Assembly: GCA_965263375.1 (NCBI GenBank)
Contig: OZ253669.1
Span: 2,852,001-2,916,000, forward strand
Origin: JAJFFW01 sp965263375
Lineage (GTDB): Bacteria > Pseudomonadota > Alphaproteobacteria > Caulobacterales > Parvularculaceae
DNA: 64,000 bases
Direction: 5' to 3'
Positions 24,764-33,974 of the stretch are shown here, piece by piece. Made by a program: the position numbers and the translations under genes. The notes under the pieces were generated by a model. It was given only the letters and a program-made list of their open reading frames with translations, had not been told where the DNA came from and searched no databases. Position 1 is the first letter of the stretch, and every line of letters begins with the position of its first letter.

Positions 24764-25726
24764 ATGGAAAATCACACTCGCCCACAAGCCCCCGATGCCG
24801 GATGGGGCGCTCAAAACCTCCTCAGCATTGACGATTTAACGCCTGAGGAGATCCAATATATTTTAGACCTGTCGGACTATTATGCGCAATTTCTAAAGCG
24901 CGAGGAGCGCCCGCCCCAGCGCCTTTCGGGTAAGACGCAAATCAATCTGTTTTTTGAAGATTCAACGCGCACGAACCTTTCTTTCGAACTTGCCGGTAAA
25001 AAGCTTGGCGCGGATGTGTTGAACATCCCGGTCGCCGCTTCGTCGGTGAATAAGGGCGAAACGCTCATCGATACCACACAAACGGTGGCCGCCATGGGCG
25101 CGCAAGCACTGATCGTCCGTCACAACGAGCCGGGGGTGCATCAAAGCCTTGCGCGGCGCATTGACTGCCCGATTATCAATGCGGGCGACGGGGTTGCTGA
25201 GCACCCGACCCAAGCTCTGCTTGACGCCGCCACTATTCGCAGCACCCTCGGTGAGATTGAAGGCAAAGTCGTCACAATCTGCGGGGATGTTCGGCACTCT
25301 CGTGTCGCAGGTTCAGACGCACGATTGCTGCGCCGCCTCGGCGCACAGGTTCGCTTTGTCGGACCTGAACACCTTATGCCGGAAGATCAAGCCGACGTTG
25401 ATATTGAGCGATATAACAACTTAGAAGAAGGGCTTGCGGATGCAGATATCGTTATGTGCCTTCGCATGCAGTTTGAGCGGATGGGCGAAGGCGCGGCTGA
25501 CGCCGCCGAGGGTTATTTTCAACGTTTCGGGCTTACCCATCAAAGCATCAAACTCGCAAAACCAGGCGCGAAAATTATGCACCCAGGCCCGATGAATCGC
25601 GGCGTTGAAATTGACGGCGCCCTTGCTGACGATCCAGAATTATCGCTTATCTTAAAACAAGTTTTTTATGGCGTGCCCGTACGCATGGCTGTGCTAGACG
25701 CCTTAACGACAAAGGGCGCGTTATAG
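24764..25726 (+). CDS. pyrB: Aspartate carbamoyltransferase catalytic subunit
   Basis: Catalyses the committed step of pyrimidine synthesis, joining carbamoyl phosphate and aspartate. The carbamoyl-phosphate site is in FFEDSTRTNLSFELAGKKLG, with further blocks HNEPGVHQSLARR, INAGDGVAEHPTQALLDAATI and ICGDVRHSRVAGSD. The end, IMHPGPMNRGVEID, is typical. Length is 320 residues. In related genomes pyrC often lies directly downstream; here plsY follows after 31 bases and no pyrC is in the window. Confidence 0.96.
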   Translation: MENHTRPQAPDAGWGAQNLLSIDDLTPEEIQYILDLSDYYAQFLKREERPPQRLSGKTQINLFFEDSTRTNLSFELAGKKLGADVLNIPVAASSVNKGETLIDTTQTVAAMGAQALIVRHNEPGVHQSLARRIDCPIINAGDGVAEHPTQALLDAATIRSTLGEIEGKVVTICGDVRHSRVAGSDARLLRRLGAQVRFVGPEHLMPEDQADVDIERYNNLEEGLADADIVMCLRMQFERMGEGAADAAEGYFQRFGLTHQSIKLAKPGAKIMHPGPMNRGVEIDGALADDPELSLILKQVFYGVPVRMAVLDALTTKGAL

Positions 25727-25757
25727 GCGTATAGTCGAGCGCTTAAAGGAACACCTC

Positions 25758-26375
25758 GTGATGACACTCATCATTACATTTGCTCTTAGCTATCTTTTAG
25801 GGTCAGTTCCCTTCGGCCTTGTCCTGACACGGCTGGCTGGCCTTGGCGATATCCGTAAAATCGGGTCTGGCAATATCGGCGCAACGAATGTCTTGCGCAC
25901 CGGCCGTAAAGACCTCGCAGCCGCAACCTTAATTCTTGATAGCGGTAAAGGCGCTATTGCGGTTCTGGTCGCCTACACCCTCGGCATGCGTCCTGAAATC
26001 GCTGGGGCGGCGGCTTTTCTTGGCCACTGTTTTCCGGTTTGGCTAAAGTTTAAAGGCGGCAAAGGCGTTGCAACTTTTCTGGGCACGGTCTTAGCGCTTT
26101 GGCTGCCAGCGGGGCTTATGGCCTGCGCCACTTGGTTGCTGGCTGCTTTTGTAACCCGCATCTCTTCCCTTGGGGCATTGTCGGCGGCCGCGGCGACGCC
26201 GCTGTTTTTATTCTCTATGGGAAAAGCGAGTTTCGCCATCGCCGGTTTGTTTATGGCGATTATGATATTTATTCGTCACCAAGCGAATATCATTCGCATT
26301 TTAAAGGGCGTGGAGCCTAAGATCGGAGACAAGAAAAAAGCTGGCGATGATAAAGTCTCGCAACAAAGCGCTTAA
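25758..26375 (+). CDS. plsY: Glycerol-3-phosphate acyltransferase PlsY
   Basis: Inner-membrane enzyme that uses acyl phosphate to acylate glycerol 3-phosphate, the first step of phospholipid synthesis. The three conserved PlsY loops are visible: SVPFGLVLTRL with GLGDIRKIGSGNIGATNVLR, then GHCFPVWLKFKGGKGVATFLG, and a third near RHQANIIRILKGVEPKIG. Five hydrophobic helices are present. Start is GTG at 25758 or the adjacent ATG at 25761; AAAGGA lies upstream of both. Length 205 residues. It lies between pyrB and dprA. Confidence 0.95.
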   Translation: MMTLIITFALSYLLGSVPFGLVLTRLAGLGDIRKIGSGNIGATNVLRTGRKDLAAATLILDSGKGAIAVLVAYTLGMRPEIAGAAAFLGHCFPVWLKFKGGKGVATFLGTVLALWLPAGLMACATWLLAAFVTRISSLGALSAAAATPLFLFSMGKASFAIAGLFMAIMIFIRHQANIIRILKGVEPKIGDKKKAGDDKVSQQSA

Positions 26376-26518
26376 AATCTGCTTGTTCAAGCCTAATCGC
26401 TGGTGACGGATCATTTTTTTTCGACGACTGTGATAGTGTGAAAAACACTCAGCCAAACAGGTGACTAAATTACATGAACTTGTAACGCGTATATTTTAGG
26501 GGGAGAGAATTCGCGCCT

Positions 26519-27712
26519 ATGCCGACGCTTAGCGAAACGGAAAAGCTGGACTGGCTTCAATTAATCCGTACGGACCAAATTGGACCGATTACGTTCCACC
26601 GGCTATTAAAAAAATACGGCTCCGCCAAAAAAGCGCTGGAAGCGCTGCCCGACCTTTCAAAAAAAGCTGGACGCACCAAACCGATGCGGCCCGCGCCAAG
26701 GGGACAGGCAGAAGCGGAATTCGCCCACGCCCAAGAATTAAATGTGCGCGTGATTGCTTTTCCTGAACCGGACTATCCGCATCTTATGCGAGAAATAGCC
26801 GACCCGCCGCCGCTGATATTTGCGCAAGGCCATGAAAGCCTCTTCCAAAAACCGGCGGTCGCAATTGTCGGTGCGCGCAATGCTTCTGGTGTCGGTCTTA
26901 AAATGGCGCGTGAGTTGGCGGGTGATCTTGGCGCTGCGGGCTATGCGGTTGTTTCCGGCCTAGCGCGCGGCGTCGACGGCGCAGCCCACAGCGCCACGTT
27001 GCAAACGGGCGCCATCGCCGTGGTCGCGGGAGGCGTTGATATTATCTATCCACCCGAGCACCAGGCGCTGACTGAGGCATTAGCGAACCAAGGCGTCGTT
27101 ATGTCGGAACAACCCATTAGCAAGCGCCCCACAGCGCGCGATTTCCCAAAGCGCAACCGACTTATCTCGGGGCTTTCCCTCGGCGTCGTGGTGGTGGAAG
27201 CTTCGGCCAAGTCAGGCACCTTAATCACCGCGCGCTTTGCCGCAGAACAAGGGCGCGAAGTTTTCGCCGTCCCAGGCTCCCCCCTTGATCCCCGCTGCCA
27301 AGGAGCCAATGCATTGATCCGTGACGGCGCGCATCTTGTACAGAACGCGGATGATATCATTACAGCCCTTCAAGGGCTTGCTGGCGGCCTTCGCTCAACG
27401 GACCGCGACAATCTATTCGGCTGGGCCGACAAGGCCTTTGGCGAGGAAAGCGGGGGCCAGAAAAGCGGGGACAAGGAAAGCGGGGGCGAAGATGTTAGGG
27501 GCGCAGACGCCTTCCCCCTTACCGCTGATAAGGACTTAGAAGCGCGTGTCTTAAGCCTTTTAAGTTTCACGCCAATACACAGTGATGATCTGTTAAAAGA
27601 GATCGACGAGCCGCCCGGGCTTATTATGGATGCGCTGTTGTCGCTTATTCTAGCTGGAAAGGCGGAAGAATGCGATGGCGGGCGTTTCACGCTGTTTACG
27701 GATGAAGCATAG
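26519..27712 (+). CDS. dprA: DNA-processing protein DprA
   Basis: Loads RecA on single-stranded DNA that enters during natural transformation. The Rossmann domain is clear: AIVGARNASGVGLKMARELA, VVSGLARGVDGAAHSATLQTG, VVAGGVDIIYPPEHQALTE, FPKRNRLISGLSLGVVVVEA and SLDPRCQGANALI-type sequence PLDPRCQGANALI. An N-terminal SAM-like region and a C-terminal winged helix (VLSLLSFTPIHSDDLLKEI) flank it. Between them is a hydrophilic linker with three pentapeptide repeats of the form ESGGx encoded at 27446-27490. The ATG has GGGGGAGAG upstream. Confidence 0.93.
   Translation: MPTLSETEKLDWLQLIRTDQIGPITFHRLLKKYGSAKKALEALPDLSKKAGRTKPMRPAPRGQAEAEFAHAQELNVRVIAFPEPDYPHLMREIADPPPLIFAQGHESLFQKPAVAIVGARNASGVGLKMARELAGDLGAAGYAVVSGLARGVDGAAHSATLQTGAIAVVAGGVDIIYPPEHQALTEALANQGVVMSEQPISKRPTARDFPKRNRLISGLSLGVVVVEASAKSGTLITARFAAEQGREVFAVPGSPLDPRCQGANALIRDGAHLVQNADDIITALQGLAGGLRSTDRDNLFGWADKAFGEESGGQKSGDKESGGEDVRGADAFPLTADKDLEARVLSLLSFTPIHSDDLLKEIDEPPGLIMDALLSLILAGKAEECDGGRFTLFTDEA
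27446..27490 (+). repeat. Three in-frame 15-base repeats in dprA linker
   Basis: Three copies of a 15-base unit, in frame, encode ESGGQ, KSGDK and ESGGE. They lie between the Rossmann core and the winged-helix domain of DprA. Units match at 11 or more of 15 positions by eye. A change in copy number would lengthen the linker without breaking the frame. Confidence 0.75.
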
Positions 27713-27787
27713 GGTAAGATTTAATTTGCCTACTGATTTATTAGACAAACAGCACTCATCAGGCAAACGGCGCACATTGGCCAATCA

Positions 27788-28015
27788 TTAAGGCGGGCTT
27801 ATCTGAGTATCGTTAGAAGCTTCGGTGTAAACATCCATCAATCGCGCCTGAAGAGCGGGAAGATTATTTTCCTGCGCCATCTGGGAAAGCTGCAGAGCCA
27901 TATCGGCGATATAACCGACCAATTCAACTTTAGAAAATTTTGCGGCATTTACACCTTCAACATGTGTTTGTTGAGAAGCCGCTTCAGCAGTCTTTTGCTC
28001 GACTGAGTCGGACAC
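27788..28015 (-). CDS. Small helical protein of unknown function
   Basis: About 75 residues, opposite to dprA and topA. The core KVELVGYIADMALQLSQMAQ with ENNLPALQARLMDVYTEA is an amphipathic helical pair of the kind seen in short alphaproteobacterial proteins of unknown role. The preferred start is the GTG at 28015 because GGGGAG lies ten bases upstream; a GTG at 28024 is too close to that site. It is the only leftward gene in the ruvX-topA stretch. No partner or function can be inferred. Confidence 0.55.
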   Translation of the reverse strand: MSDSVEQKTAEAASQQTHVEGVNAAKFSKVELVGYIADMALQLSQMAQENNLPALQARLMDVYTEASNDTQISPP

Positions 28016-28220
28016 AGTAATCACTCTCCCCTGTTCGCAAAATAGATCCTAACAAGTCATTACAACCATGTCGAGCATATTCAACAAAATACACCTATAG
28101 TTGCAATTATCCCAACGGTTGACATGACGGCCCGCTATGACCAATTTCCCGCGCCAATAAGGTGTAATGCGCGGCCCTGCCATGTATACGCCTTCATCAC
28201 CAAGCGGGAAGTCGCGTCAT

Positions 28221-30896
28221 ATGCAGGTCGTAATCGTCGAATCGCCCTCCAAGGCGAAAACCATTAATAAGTATTTAGGCTCTGATTTCAAAGTCTTAGC
28301 CTCTTATGGGCACATCCGTGACCTGCCCTCAAAGGACGGTTCGGTCGACCCCAACAAAGATTTCGACATGGTTTGGGAGGTCGATACCGCCTCTAAAAAA
28401 CGAATCAGCGATATCGCGAGCGCCGTAAAAGGCGCCGACCGGTTAGTGCTCGCCACCGACCCGGATAGGGAAGGAGAAGCGATTTCATGGCACATCATAG
28501 AAGTTTTAGCCGCTAAAAAAGTGCTGAAAGATCTTCGGGTCGACCGGGTCGCTTTTAATGCAATCACGAAAAAAGCTGTCCAAGAAGCGATGGCGAACCC
28601 GCGCGAGATTGATCAGGATCTGGTTGACGCCTATCTCGCGCGCCGGGCCCTCGACTATCTTGTTGGCTTTACACTCTCACCTGTGCTTTGGCGTAAGCTT
28701 CCAGGCTCTCGCTCTGCGGGACGGGTTCAGTCAGTCTCCCTACGCCTGATCTGTGAGCGTGAGCTTGAGATCGAAAAGTTTGAGCCCCAAGAATATTGGA
28801 CCGTGGTCGCGGAGACTGCATCCGGGGGACCGTCTTTTGAAGCGCGCCTTGTCACCCATCAGGGCGAGAAGCTGAAAAAATTCACCCTTAATAACGAAGA
28901 AGCGGCGATGGCCGCCAAAACGGCCGTAGAAACGTCTAGCTTCGCCATAGACGCGGTTGAAGCAAAGCCGGCAAGACGCAACCCGCCCCCGCCCTTCACC
29001 ACCTCCACCATGCAGCAAGAGGCGGCAAGGAAGCTCGGCTTTAACGCCCAACGCACCATGCGCGTCGCACAGAGCCTTTATGAAGGCATCGACATAGGTG
29101 GCGAGACAACAGGCCTTATCACCTATATGCGGACCGACGGCCTTGATATGGCGCCGGAGGCGATCAACAACGCTCGCAAAACGATTGAAAGCGAATTCGC
29201 AGACAGCTACGTGCCGGAAAAGCCGCGCTTTTATAAAAGTAAGGCGAAAAACACCCAGGAGGCGCACGAATGTATTCGCCCGACCTCCTTCTCGCGCACG
29301 CCAGCGATGTTAAAACGTCTCGACCAGGATCAATTTAAACTTTATGAACTGATTTGGAAGCGGGCGATGGCCTCGCAAATGGAATCAGCGCGCCTCGAGA
29401 CGACGACGATCGATATCGTCTCAAAAGATAAGCAAACGGGCCTTCGCGCAACCGGGTCCGTCATCCTATTTGATGGCTTTTTGAAACTTTATGAAGAAGG
29501 CCGCGATGATGCTGATGATGATCAGAACTCAAAAGTCTTGCCCAAAGTAAGCCAAGGCGCCGACGCCACAGTTAATAATCCAAAGGCTGACCAGCACTTC
29601 ACCCAGCCCCCGCCGCGCTATACCGAAGCGAGCCTTGTCAAACGCATGGAAGAGTTGGGGATCGGGCGCCCATCAACCTATGCTTCAACCCTCGCCACCT
29701 TGCGTGACCGCGATTATGTTGAGATGGACCGCAATCGGTTCATTCCCGCCTCTAAAGGGCGGATCGTGACCGCGTTTTTGGAGAACTACTTCAAAAAATA
29801 TGTGGAGTATGATTTCACCGCGGACCTTGAAGGCACGCTGGATGAAATCTCAAACGGCGATGCGGATTGGCGGGCGTTCCTGCACCACTTCTGGAAAGAG
29901 TTCCACGCCGCTGTTGAAGATATTGGCGAGCTTCGCATTACCGATGTTCTAAACGCGCTGAATGATGCGCTGGCGCCCCATATCTTCCCCGATCGCGGCG
30001 ACGGCAAGCCACCGCGCTCTTGCCCGGCCTGTGATGATGGGGAGCTTTCCCTTAAGACTGGTCGTTATGGCGCTTTTATTGGGTGCACGAATTACCCAGA
30101 ATGTAAGTTCACACGCCAGCTTGGCGGCAATGACCAGGGCGCTGACACCAGCGATAAATCCTTAGGCATGGACCCGGAAACAGGGCTTGAAGTCTTTTTA
30201 CGGGTGGGCCGGTTCGGCCCATACTTCCAGCTTGGCGAGGAAGACAAGGAAAGCAAAGAAAAGCCAAAACGCGCTGGTCTTCCCAAAGGCTGGGCCCCGG
30301 ACGAGGCGACCTTAGAAAAAGCCTTAATGCTTCTCGCGCTGCCGCGCGATGTTGGTCCCCACCCGGAAGATGGGGAGATGATTACCGCCGCCATTGGCCG
30401 CTTTGGGCCTTTCGTTAAACACGGCAAGATCTATGCGAACCTTCCCAACGTCGAAGAAGTCTTTGAAGTCGGCCTTAACCGCGCCGTCACGCTGATCGAA
30501 GAAAAACGCGCTAACCCTCGCGCCGGGCGGGGACAAACCGCAAAACCACTGCGCGAGCTTGGCGCCCACCCGGAAACCGGTGATCCGGTTAATGTAATGG
30601 ACGGGCGTTACGGCCCTTACGTTAAACACCAAAAGACCAACGCCACCATAACGAAAGGTCTTGATCCGGAGAAAATCACGCTTGAAGAGGCCCTCGTCCT
30701 AATCGTCGAGCGGGAAAAGAAAAAACCGACCAAAAAGAAAGCCACGAAGAAAAAAGCAACGAAGAAGAAAGCCACCACCAAAAAGGCGACGAAGAAAACG
30801 ACAAAAAAAGCCGCCACGAAAAAAACAACCAAGAAAGCCACAAAGAAAAAAGCAACAAAGAAAGCCGTAGCGGCAAGCGAAGAAGGGGCAGAGTAA
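28221..30896 (+). CDS. topA: DNA topoisomerase I with lysine-rich tail
   Basis: Type IA topoisomerase that relaxes negative supercoils. The TOPRIM domain starts at VIVESPSKAKTINKYLG and has TDPDREGEAISWH. The active-site tyrosine is Tyr302 in LITYMRTDG. After the core there is one four-cysteine zinc finger (CPACDDGELSLKTGRYGAFIGC and the following CTNYPEC region), then three further topoisomerase C-terminal repeats containing GRFGPYFQLG, GRFGPFVKHG and GRYGPYVKH. The last about 50 residues are almost only Lys, Thr and Ala in KKxT repeats. The start 28221 has GGGAAG upstream; the open frame extends to 28167 but adds nothing family-like. Length 891 residues. Confidence 0.95.
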   Translation: MQVVIVESPSKAKTINKYLGSDFKVLASYGHIRDLPSKDGSVDPNKDFDMVWEVDTASKKRISDIASAVKGADRLVLATDPDREGEAISWHIIEVLAAKKVLKDLRVDRVAFNAITKKAVQEAMANPREIDQDLVDAYLARRALDYLVGFTLSPVLWRKLPGSRSAGRVQSVSLRLICERELEIEKFEPQEYWTVVAETASGGPSFEARLVTHQGEKLKKFTLNNEEAAMAAKTAVETSSFAIDAVEAKPARRNPPPPFTTSTMQQEAARKLGFNAQRTMRVAQSLYEGIDIGGETTGLITYMRTDGLDMAPEAINNARKTIESEFADSYVPEKPRFYKSKAKNTQEAHECIRPTSFSRTPAMLKRLDQDQFKLYELIWKRAMASQMESARLETTTIDIVSKDKQTGLRATGSVILFDGFLKLYEEGRDDADDDQNSKVLPKVSQGADATVNNPKADQHFTQPPPRYTEASLVKRMEELGIGRPSTYASTLATLRDRDYVEMDRNRFIPASKGRIVTAFLENYFKKYVEYDFTADLEGTLDEISNGDADWRAFLHHFWKEFHAAVEDIGELRITDVLNALNDALAPHIFPDRGDGKPPRSCPACDDGELSLKTGRYGAFIGCTNYPECKFTRQLGGNDQGADTSDKSLGMDPETGLEVFLRVGRFGPYFQLGEEDKESKEKPKRAGLPKGWAPDEATLEKALMLLALPRDVGPHPEDGEMITAAIGRFGPFVKHGKIYANLPNVEEVFEVGLNRAVTLIEEKRANPRAGRGQTAKPLRELGAHPETGDPVNVMDGRYGPYVKHQKTNATITKGLDPEKITLEEALVLIVEREKKKPTKKKATKKKATKKKATTKKATKKTTKKAATKKTTKKATKKKATKKAVAASEEGAE

Positions 30897-30923
30897 GCCC
30901 CCCCATCTTCGCAACAAACAAAA

Positions 30924-30953
30924 GGCGTGCTCGTCTTTTTTTTCAAGCACGCC
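30924..30953 (+). terminator. Candidate hairpin after topA
   Basis: Eight-base arms GGCGTGCT (30924-30931) and AGCACGCC (30946-30953) with a 14-base loop that contains eight Ts. It lies 28 bases after the topA stop. There is no T-run after the second arm, so it is not a classical Rho-independent terminator; its role is uncertain. Confidence 0.4.
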
Positions 30954-31020
30954 ATGTCGTCAATGCTTGACCTTGGGTTGCATCAGAAAATGTGTTAGTA
31001 TCCCCCTTAAAAGGGGAATT

Positions 31021-31992
31021 ATGCAGCATCAAAAATTCATCCTATTCGCCAGCGCGCTCGTCTTTATCTCTAGTTGCGCAACAGCCGCACCTAGCGATAA
31101 CCAAACGCTCATCCGCAATGCTAGTTTTGAAAAAGATCCCCTTACCGATAATGGCGGCCAGGGACAATCTTGGCATTTTGCGATGAAAGACTGGCACGGC
31201 TATCGCCAGGGCATTATGCGCGTGTCATCACCGGCGCATTTTTCCTCGGCTAAAGCCCCTCATGGCAGGAATGTCGCATTTCTTTCTTTCAAAGATTCTT
31301 GGATGGAACAGGTAACGAACCTATCATTGGCGGCGGACCGTCAATATACGCTCCGTTTTATGGTTGGGGTGCGCCAAGATCAAAATTTCGCTAAAGGCGG
31401 CAACTATATGGCGGAGCTTTACGCCGGAGAAACGCTTTTAGCAAAAGAGATTTTTCCCAGCCCAACGCCCGGCATATTTGTTGAAAAATCTCTTTCCTAT
31501 CAAACCGATCCAATTAAAACACCGGCCGCAGGTAAGCTTAAGATTAAACTCACCAACCTTAACGCCCGGCAGATCAATTTTGATCAGCTCTCGCTTGAAA
31601 ATGCGCCCCGTCCCCTTACAAAACAATCACAAGCACCCACCGCCGCCTCCTCTGCAAGGACTGTTTCTGACAAGACAACAGCTTTATCAGAATGGGAAAC
31701 CGTGGGCCTTTGGACCTATGACGCGGTGGACGGACAAAGATTGGGTGACGGCCTTGTCCTCACAAAACAACCCGGGTCAAACCAAGGGCGCTCTTGGCAG
31801 TATAAGCTTGAGCTAACGTCCCATAATGCGCTTTCGCCCCGTCACCGGGTCCTCTGGCCGGTTGATCTTAACCGCAAGACAAAACAAGTGTGCGTGGACG
31901 GGCCGTATCCTTCTTTCTCAGGCTATATCAATATGCCCCGCGATGAGTTCGACGGGGTCTATGCATTTGCTTCTTGTAAAGGCGGGCAATAA
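31021..31992 (+). CDS. Unknown lipoprotein with carbohydrate-binding-like domain
   Basis: A 323-residue protein. From the ATG at 31021 it begins with a lipoprotein signal (KFILFASALVFISSC), the lipobox being ISSC. The AGGGGAATT just upstream supports this start over the open extension to 30967. Residues about 28-195 begin with LIRNASFEKDPL and read like a beta-sandwich of the galactose-binding or CBM type, with the WMEQVTNLSLAADRQYTLRF pattern common in such domains. The C-terminal part (residues about 225-320) has EWETVGLWTYDAVDGQRLGD and is unrecognised. Probably outer-membrane or surface attached. No neighbour explains it. Confidence 0.65.
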   Translation: MQHQKFILFASALVFISSCATAAPSDNQTLIRNASFEKDPLTDNGGQGQSWHFAMKDWHGYRQGIMRVSSPAHFSSAKAPHGRNVAFLSFKDSWMEQVTNLSLAADRQYTLRFMVGVRQDQNFAKGGNYMAELYAGETLLAKEIFPSPTPGIFVEKSLSYQTDPIKTPAAGKLKIKLTNLNARQINFDQLSLENAPRPLTKQSQAPTAASSARTVSDKTTALSEWETVGLWTYDAVDGQRLGDGLVLTKQPGSNQGRSWQYKLELTSHNALSPRHRVLWPVDLNRKTKQVCVDGPYPSFSGYINMPRDEFDGVYAFASCKGGQ

Positions 31993-32016
31993 GTCGCTGC
32001 GGAAGCTTCTTAGTCC

Positions 32017-33180
32017 CTACCCCTTAATCCCAAGCCATGGGCGCACTGGCGGAAAACGGCGCGCGGCCTCATACCCGATGGCGCATCCGGCGAATGTAAT
32101 AAGCGTAACAAGCAGCACTTCCGCCTGGACACCCAGTGAAAGCTGAGTGAGGTAGTACCCCGCCGTGATCGTTATTGTCTGGTGAAGGATGTAATAACAA
32201 AAGACTGCGCCAGTTAGATATTTTAACGCTTTAGACGGACGGTTTAGATAACGCTGTCCTATCCCAAGGAGCAGCACAATAAAGCTCCACGCGTAAAGCG
32301 TTAGCAGTAGAGTGTAGACGAATGGCGCCATCCCGAAGAGCGGGGGCAATACACCCGCTTGTTCAAGCAGCACTCGTACCGGCCCCAGGCTGACGGTCAA
32401 AATTGCTGCTAGCGGCAACGCGCTATCAACGGTTTTCCAAAATCCCCTATGTTTCGCCGCAAAATACCCTAGCAATAAGATGGTGAAACGATGCGCATGA
32501 TTTTGCCAATCATTGACCAAATCATGGGTTACAGGAAAACGATCCGCCAATAACAGTGAATAAGCCACAAACGGAACAGCGACCAAGGTCAAAAGCGTAA
32601 ACGGATTTGCCGAGACAAATTGCAAAGCCTTACCGCCCGCGCCATTCGCGAAACGGCGCAGCAATGGCAGGAATGGCGCTAAGATAAGGATGTAAACGAG
32701 TAGATAAATCACGTACCACAAATGGTTCCAGGTTGGGGTCGCGATCGGTAATAACGGATCTGAATTGAGGTACCTTCCCCAAAAACTTAGATAATCCCCT
32801 TCAATCACCCCAGACTGGCGCAACTCAAAATATGATTGCGGCGCCACGATAACCACCATCCCCCCTAAAATGGGCAGTCCAAGCCTGTACAACCGAGAGC
32901 TTGCGAAACGCAGGCTCGATTGCATCTTGTCAGTCGCAAAACGGATAGAAACGCCGGATATAAAAAATAGCAGCCCCAAGCGCCATGGATTGACGAGGCT
33001 CATAATCGGCTCCGCCCAGGCTTGGGCATAGACGCTTTTTATGTGCCACCCCCATGTCACATAGAACATGCCGACATGATAAAGGATCAACACAGCAAAC
33101 GCCCCGACGCGCAACCAATCAAGGTCATAGCGACGCGGCATGTTTGCGCTTTGACTTTCCGCGATGGGGGTGACGCTCAT
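32017..33180 (-). CDS. Acyltransferase family 3 membrane protein
   Basis: A 387-residue polytopic protein of the Acyltransferase_3 family (OpgC/OafA type), which transfers acyl or succinyl groups to glucans or other surface sugars. The family start YDLDWLRVGAFAVLILYHVG is visible, then GLLFFISGVSI and the block PTWNHLWYVIYLLVYILILAP. About ten helices are present. The start 33180 is chosen because GAGGAAAG lies just upstream; the open frame reaches 33240 without another good site. The DUF4336 and TetR genes lie upstream on the same strand, with a 100-base gap, so a regulated three-gene unit is possible. Confidence 0.8.
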   Translation of the reverse strand: MSVTPIAESQSANMPRRYDLDWLRVGAFAVLILYHVGMFYVTWGWHIKSVYAQAWAEPIMSLVNPWRLGLLFFISGVSIRFATDKMQSSLRFASSRLYRLGLPILGGMVVIVAPQSYFELRQSGVIEGDYLSFWGRYLNSDPLLPIATPTWNHLWYVIYLLVYILILAPFLPLLRRFANGAGGKALQFVSANPFTLLTLVAVPFVAYSLLLADRFPVTHDLVNDWQNHAHRFTILLLGYFAAKHRGFWKTVDSALPLAAILTVSLGPVRVLLEQAGVLPPLFGMAPFVYTLLLTLYAWSFIVLLLGIGQRYLNRPSKALKYLTGAVFCYYILHQTITITAGYYLTQLSLGVQAEVLLVTLITFAGCAIGYEAARRFPPVRPWLGIKG

Positions 33181-33280
33181 CTGACTTTCCTCACAGTTTT
33201 TAAGAAAACTTAGGCACACTTTTTTTGATAGCGCTACCATTTCCCTGCGAAAATCAGATTATGCATTCTTATGCACTCAC

Positions 33281-33946
33281 CTAAACCCAACTAAACGCTT
33301 GCTTGATAAAGGCGCGCCCCTCCCCCCGGCGCCACTCGCCGTGGGCCATGACCACGTTTAGCGGGTCGAGTTCTAAAAACCGCGCCTTTGCACGTTTTAG
33401 GGGGCGACGGTTTAGGAAAGAAAGTCGCCATTCCAACGGCGCATACCCCCTTCCTTCAACAATGCCCCAGACCCTGGCGATTTGCCGTTGCCAGAAAGAC
33501 CAATGCTGTTTGATGAATTCTTCGCTAAAGTGTTCCGACAGATCCGCCATAATCAGGGTGCGTGATTTTTGATGGAAGAAGACCATCTCATCCATAAATG
33601 GCGAACCACGCACCCATATTTGCTCAATCTCCCCCTTCCAAAGATCAGGGGCGTCTTCTTTTAAAGGGGGCTGAAAAAGTAAATCAGATCTTTTTTTGAT
33701 CGTGGTCTGCGGCCCCCATAACTTTGCATACGGATAGGCGCGCACCCAGTCACTCAAAAACAAATGGTGGATTTTATTAGGGCTTACAAGATGCCTAACC
33801 TCCCCCAACGCATCAAGCTGTGCTTTTAGGCCAGGATCGAACGCAATCGGCGACCAAAACCATAATTCATTACCGCCAAAGCGAGCAACGACAGAACGTG
33901 TGGAATAGTCAAATCCATAAAAATCAACGCATGCGCCATCAATCAT
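33281..33946 (-). CDS. DUF4336 family protein
   Basis: A 221-residue protein that matches the DUF4336 pattern, with a metallo-hydrolase-like fold: ELWFWSPIAFDPGLKAQLDA, VRHLVSPNKIHHLFLSDW and AYPYAKLWGP. The function is unknown. The annotated ATG at 33946 directly follows a Trp codon, and family members usually have several residues before that Trp. In frame upstream, a CTG at 33985 lies eight bases after AAGGAG, inside the end of the TetR gene, and is a possible true start. The gene would then overlap tetR and be translationally coupled. Confidence 0.8.
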   Translation of the reverse strand: MIDGACVDFYGFDYSTRSVVARFGGNELWFWSPIAFDPGLKAQLDALGEVRHLVSPNKIHHLFLSDWVRAYPYAKLWGPQTTIKKRSDLLFQPPLKEDAPDLWKGEIEQIWVRGSPFMDEMVFFHQKSRTLIMADLSEHFSEEFIKQHWSFWQRQIARVWGIVEGRGYAPLEWRLSFLNRRPLKRAKARFLELDPLNVVMAHGEWRRGEGRAFIKQAFSWV

Positions 33947-33974
33947 CCAAAGTTCAGGTCCGATTTGTTGGAGT

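Noticed and set aside
30715..30890. Regular repeats that at first sight might be a CRISPR-like array
   Set aside because: The units are short, in frame and encode a Lys/Thr/Ala tail; there are no spacers.
30617..30955. Minus-strand frames opposite the topA tail rich in Phe, Leu and Val
   Set aside because: They arise from reading the complementary strand of the Lys-rich repeat codons and have no ribosome site.
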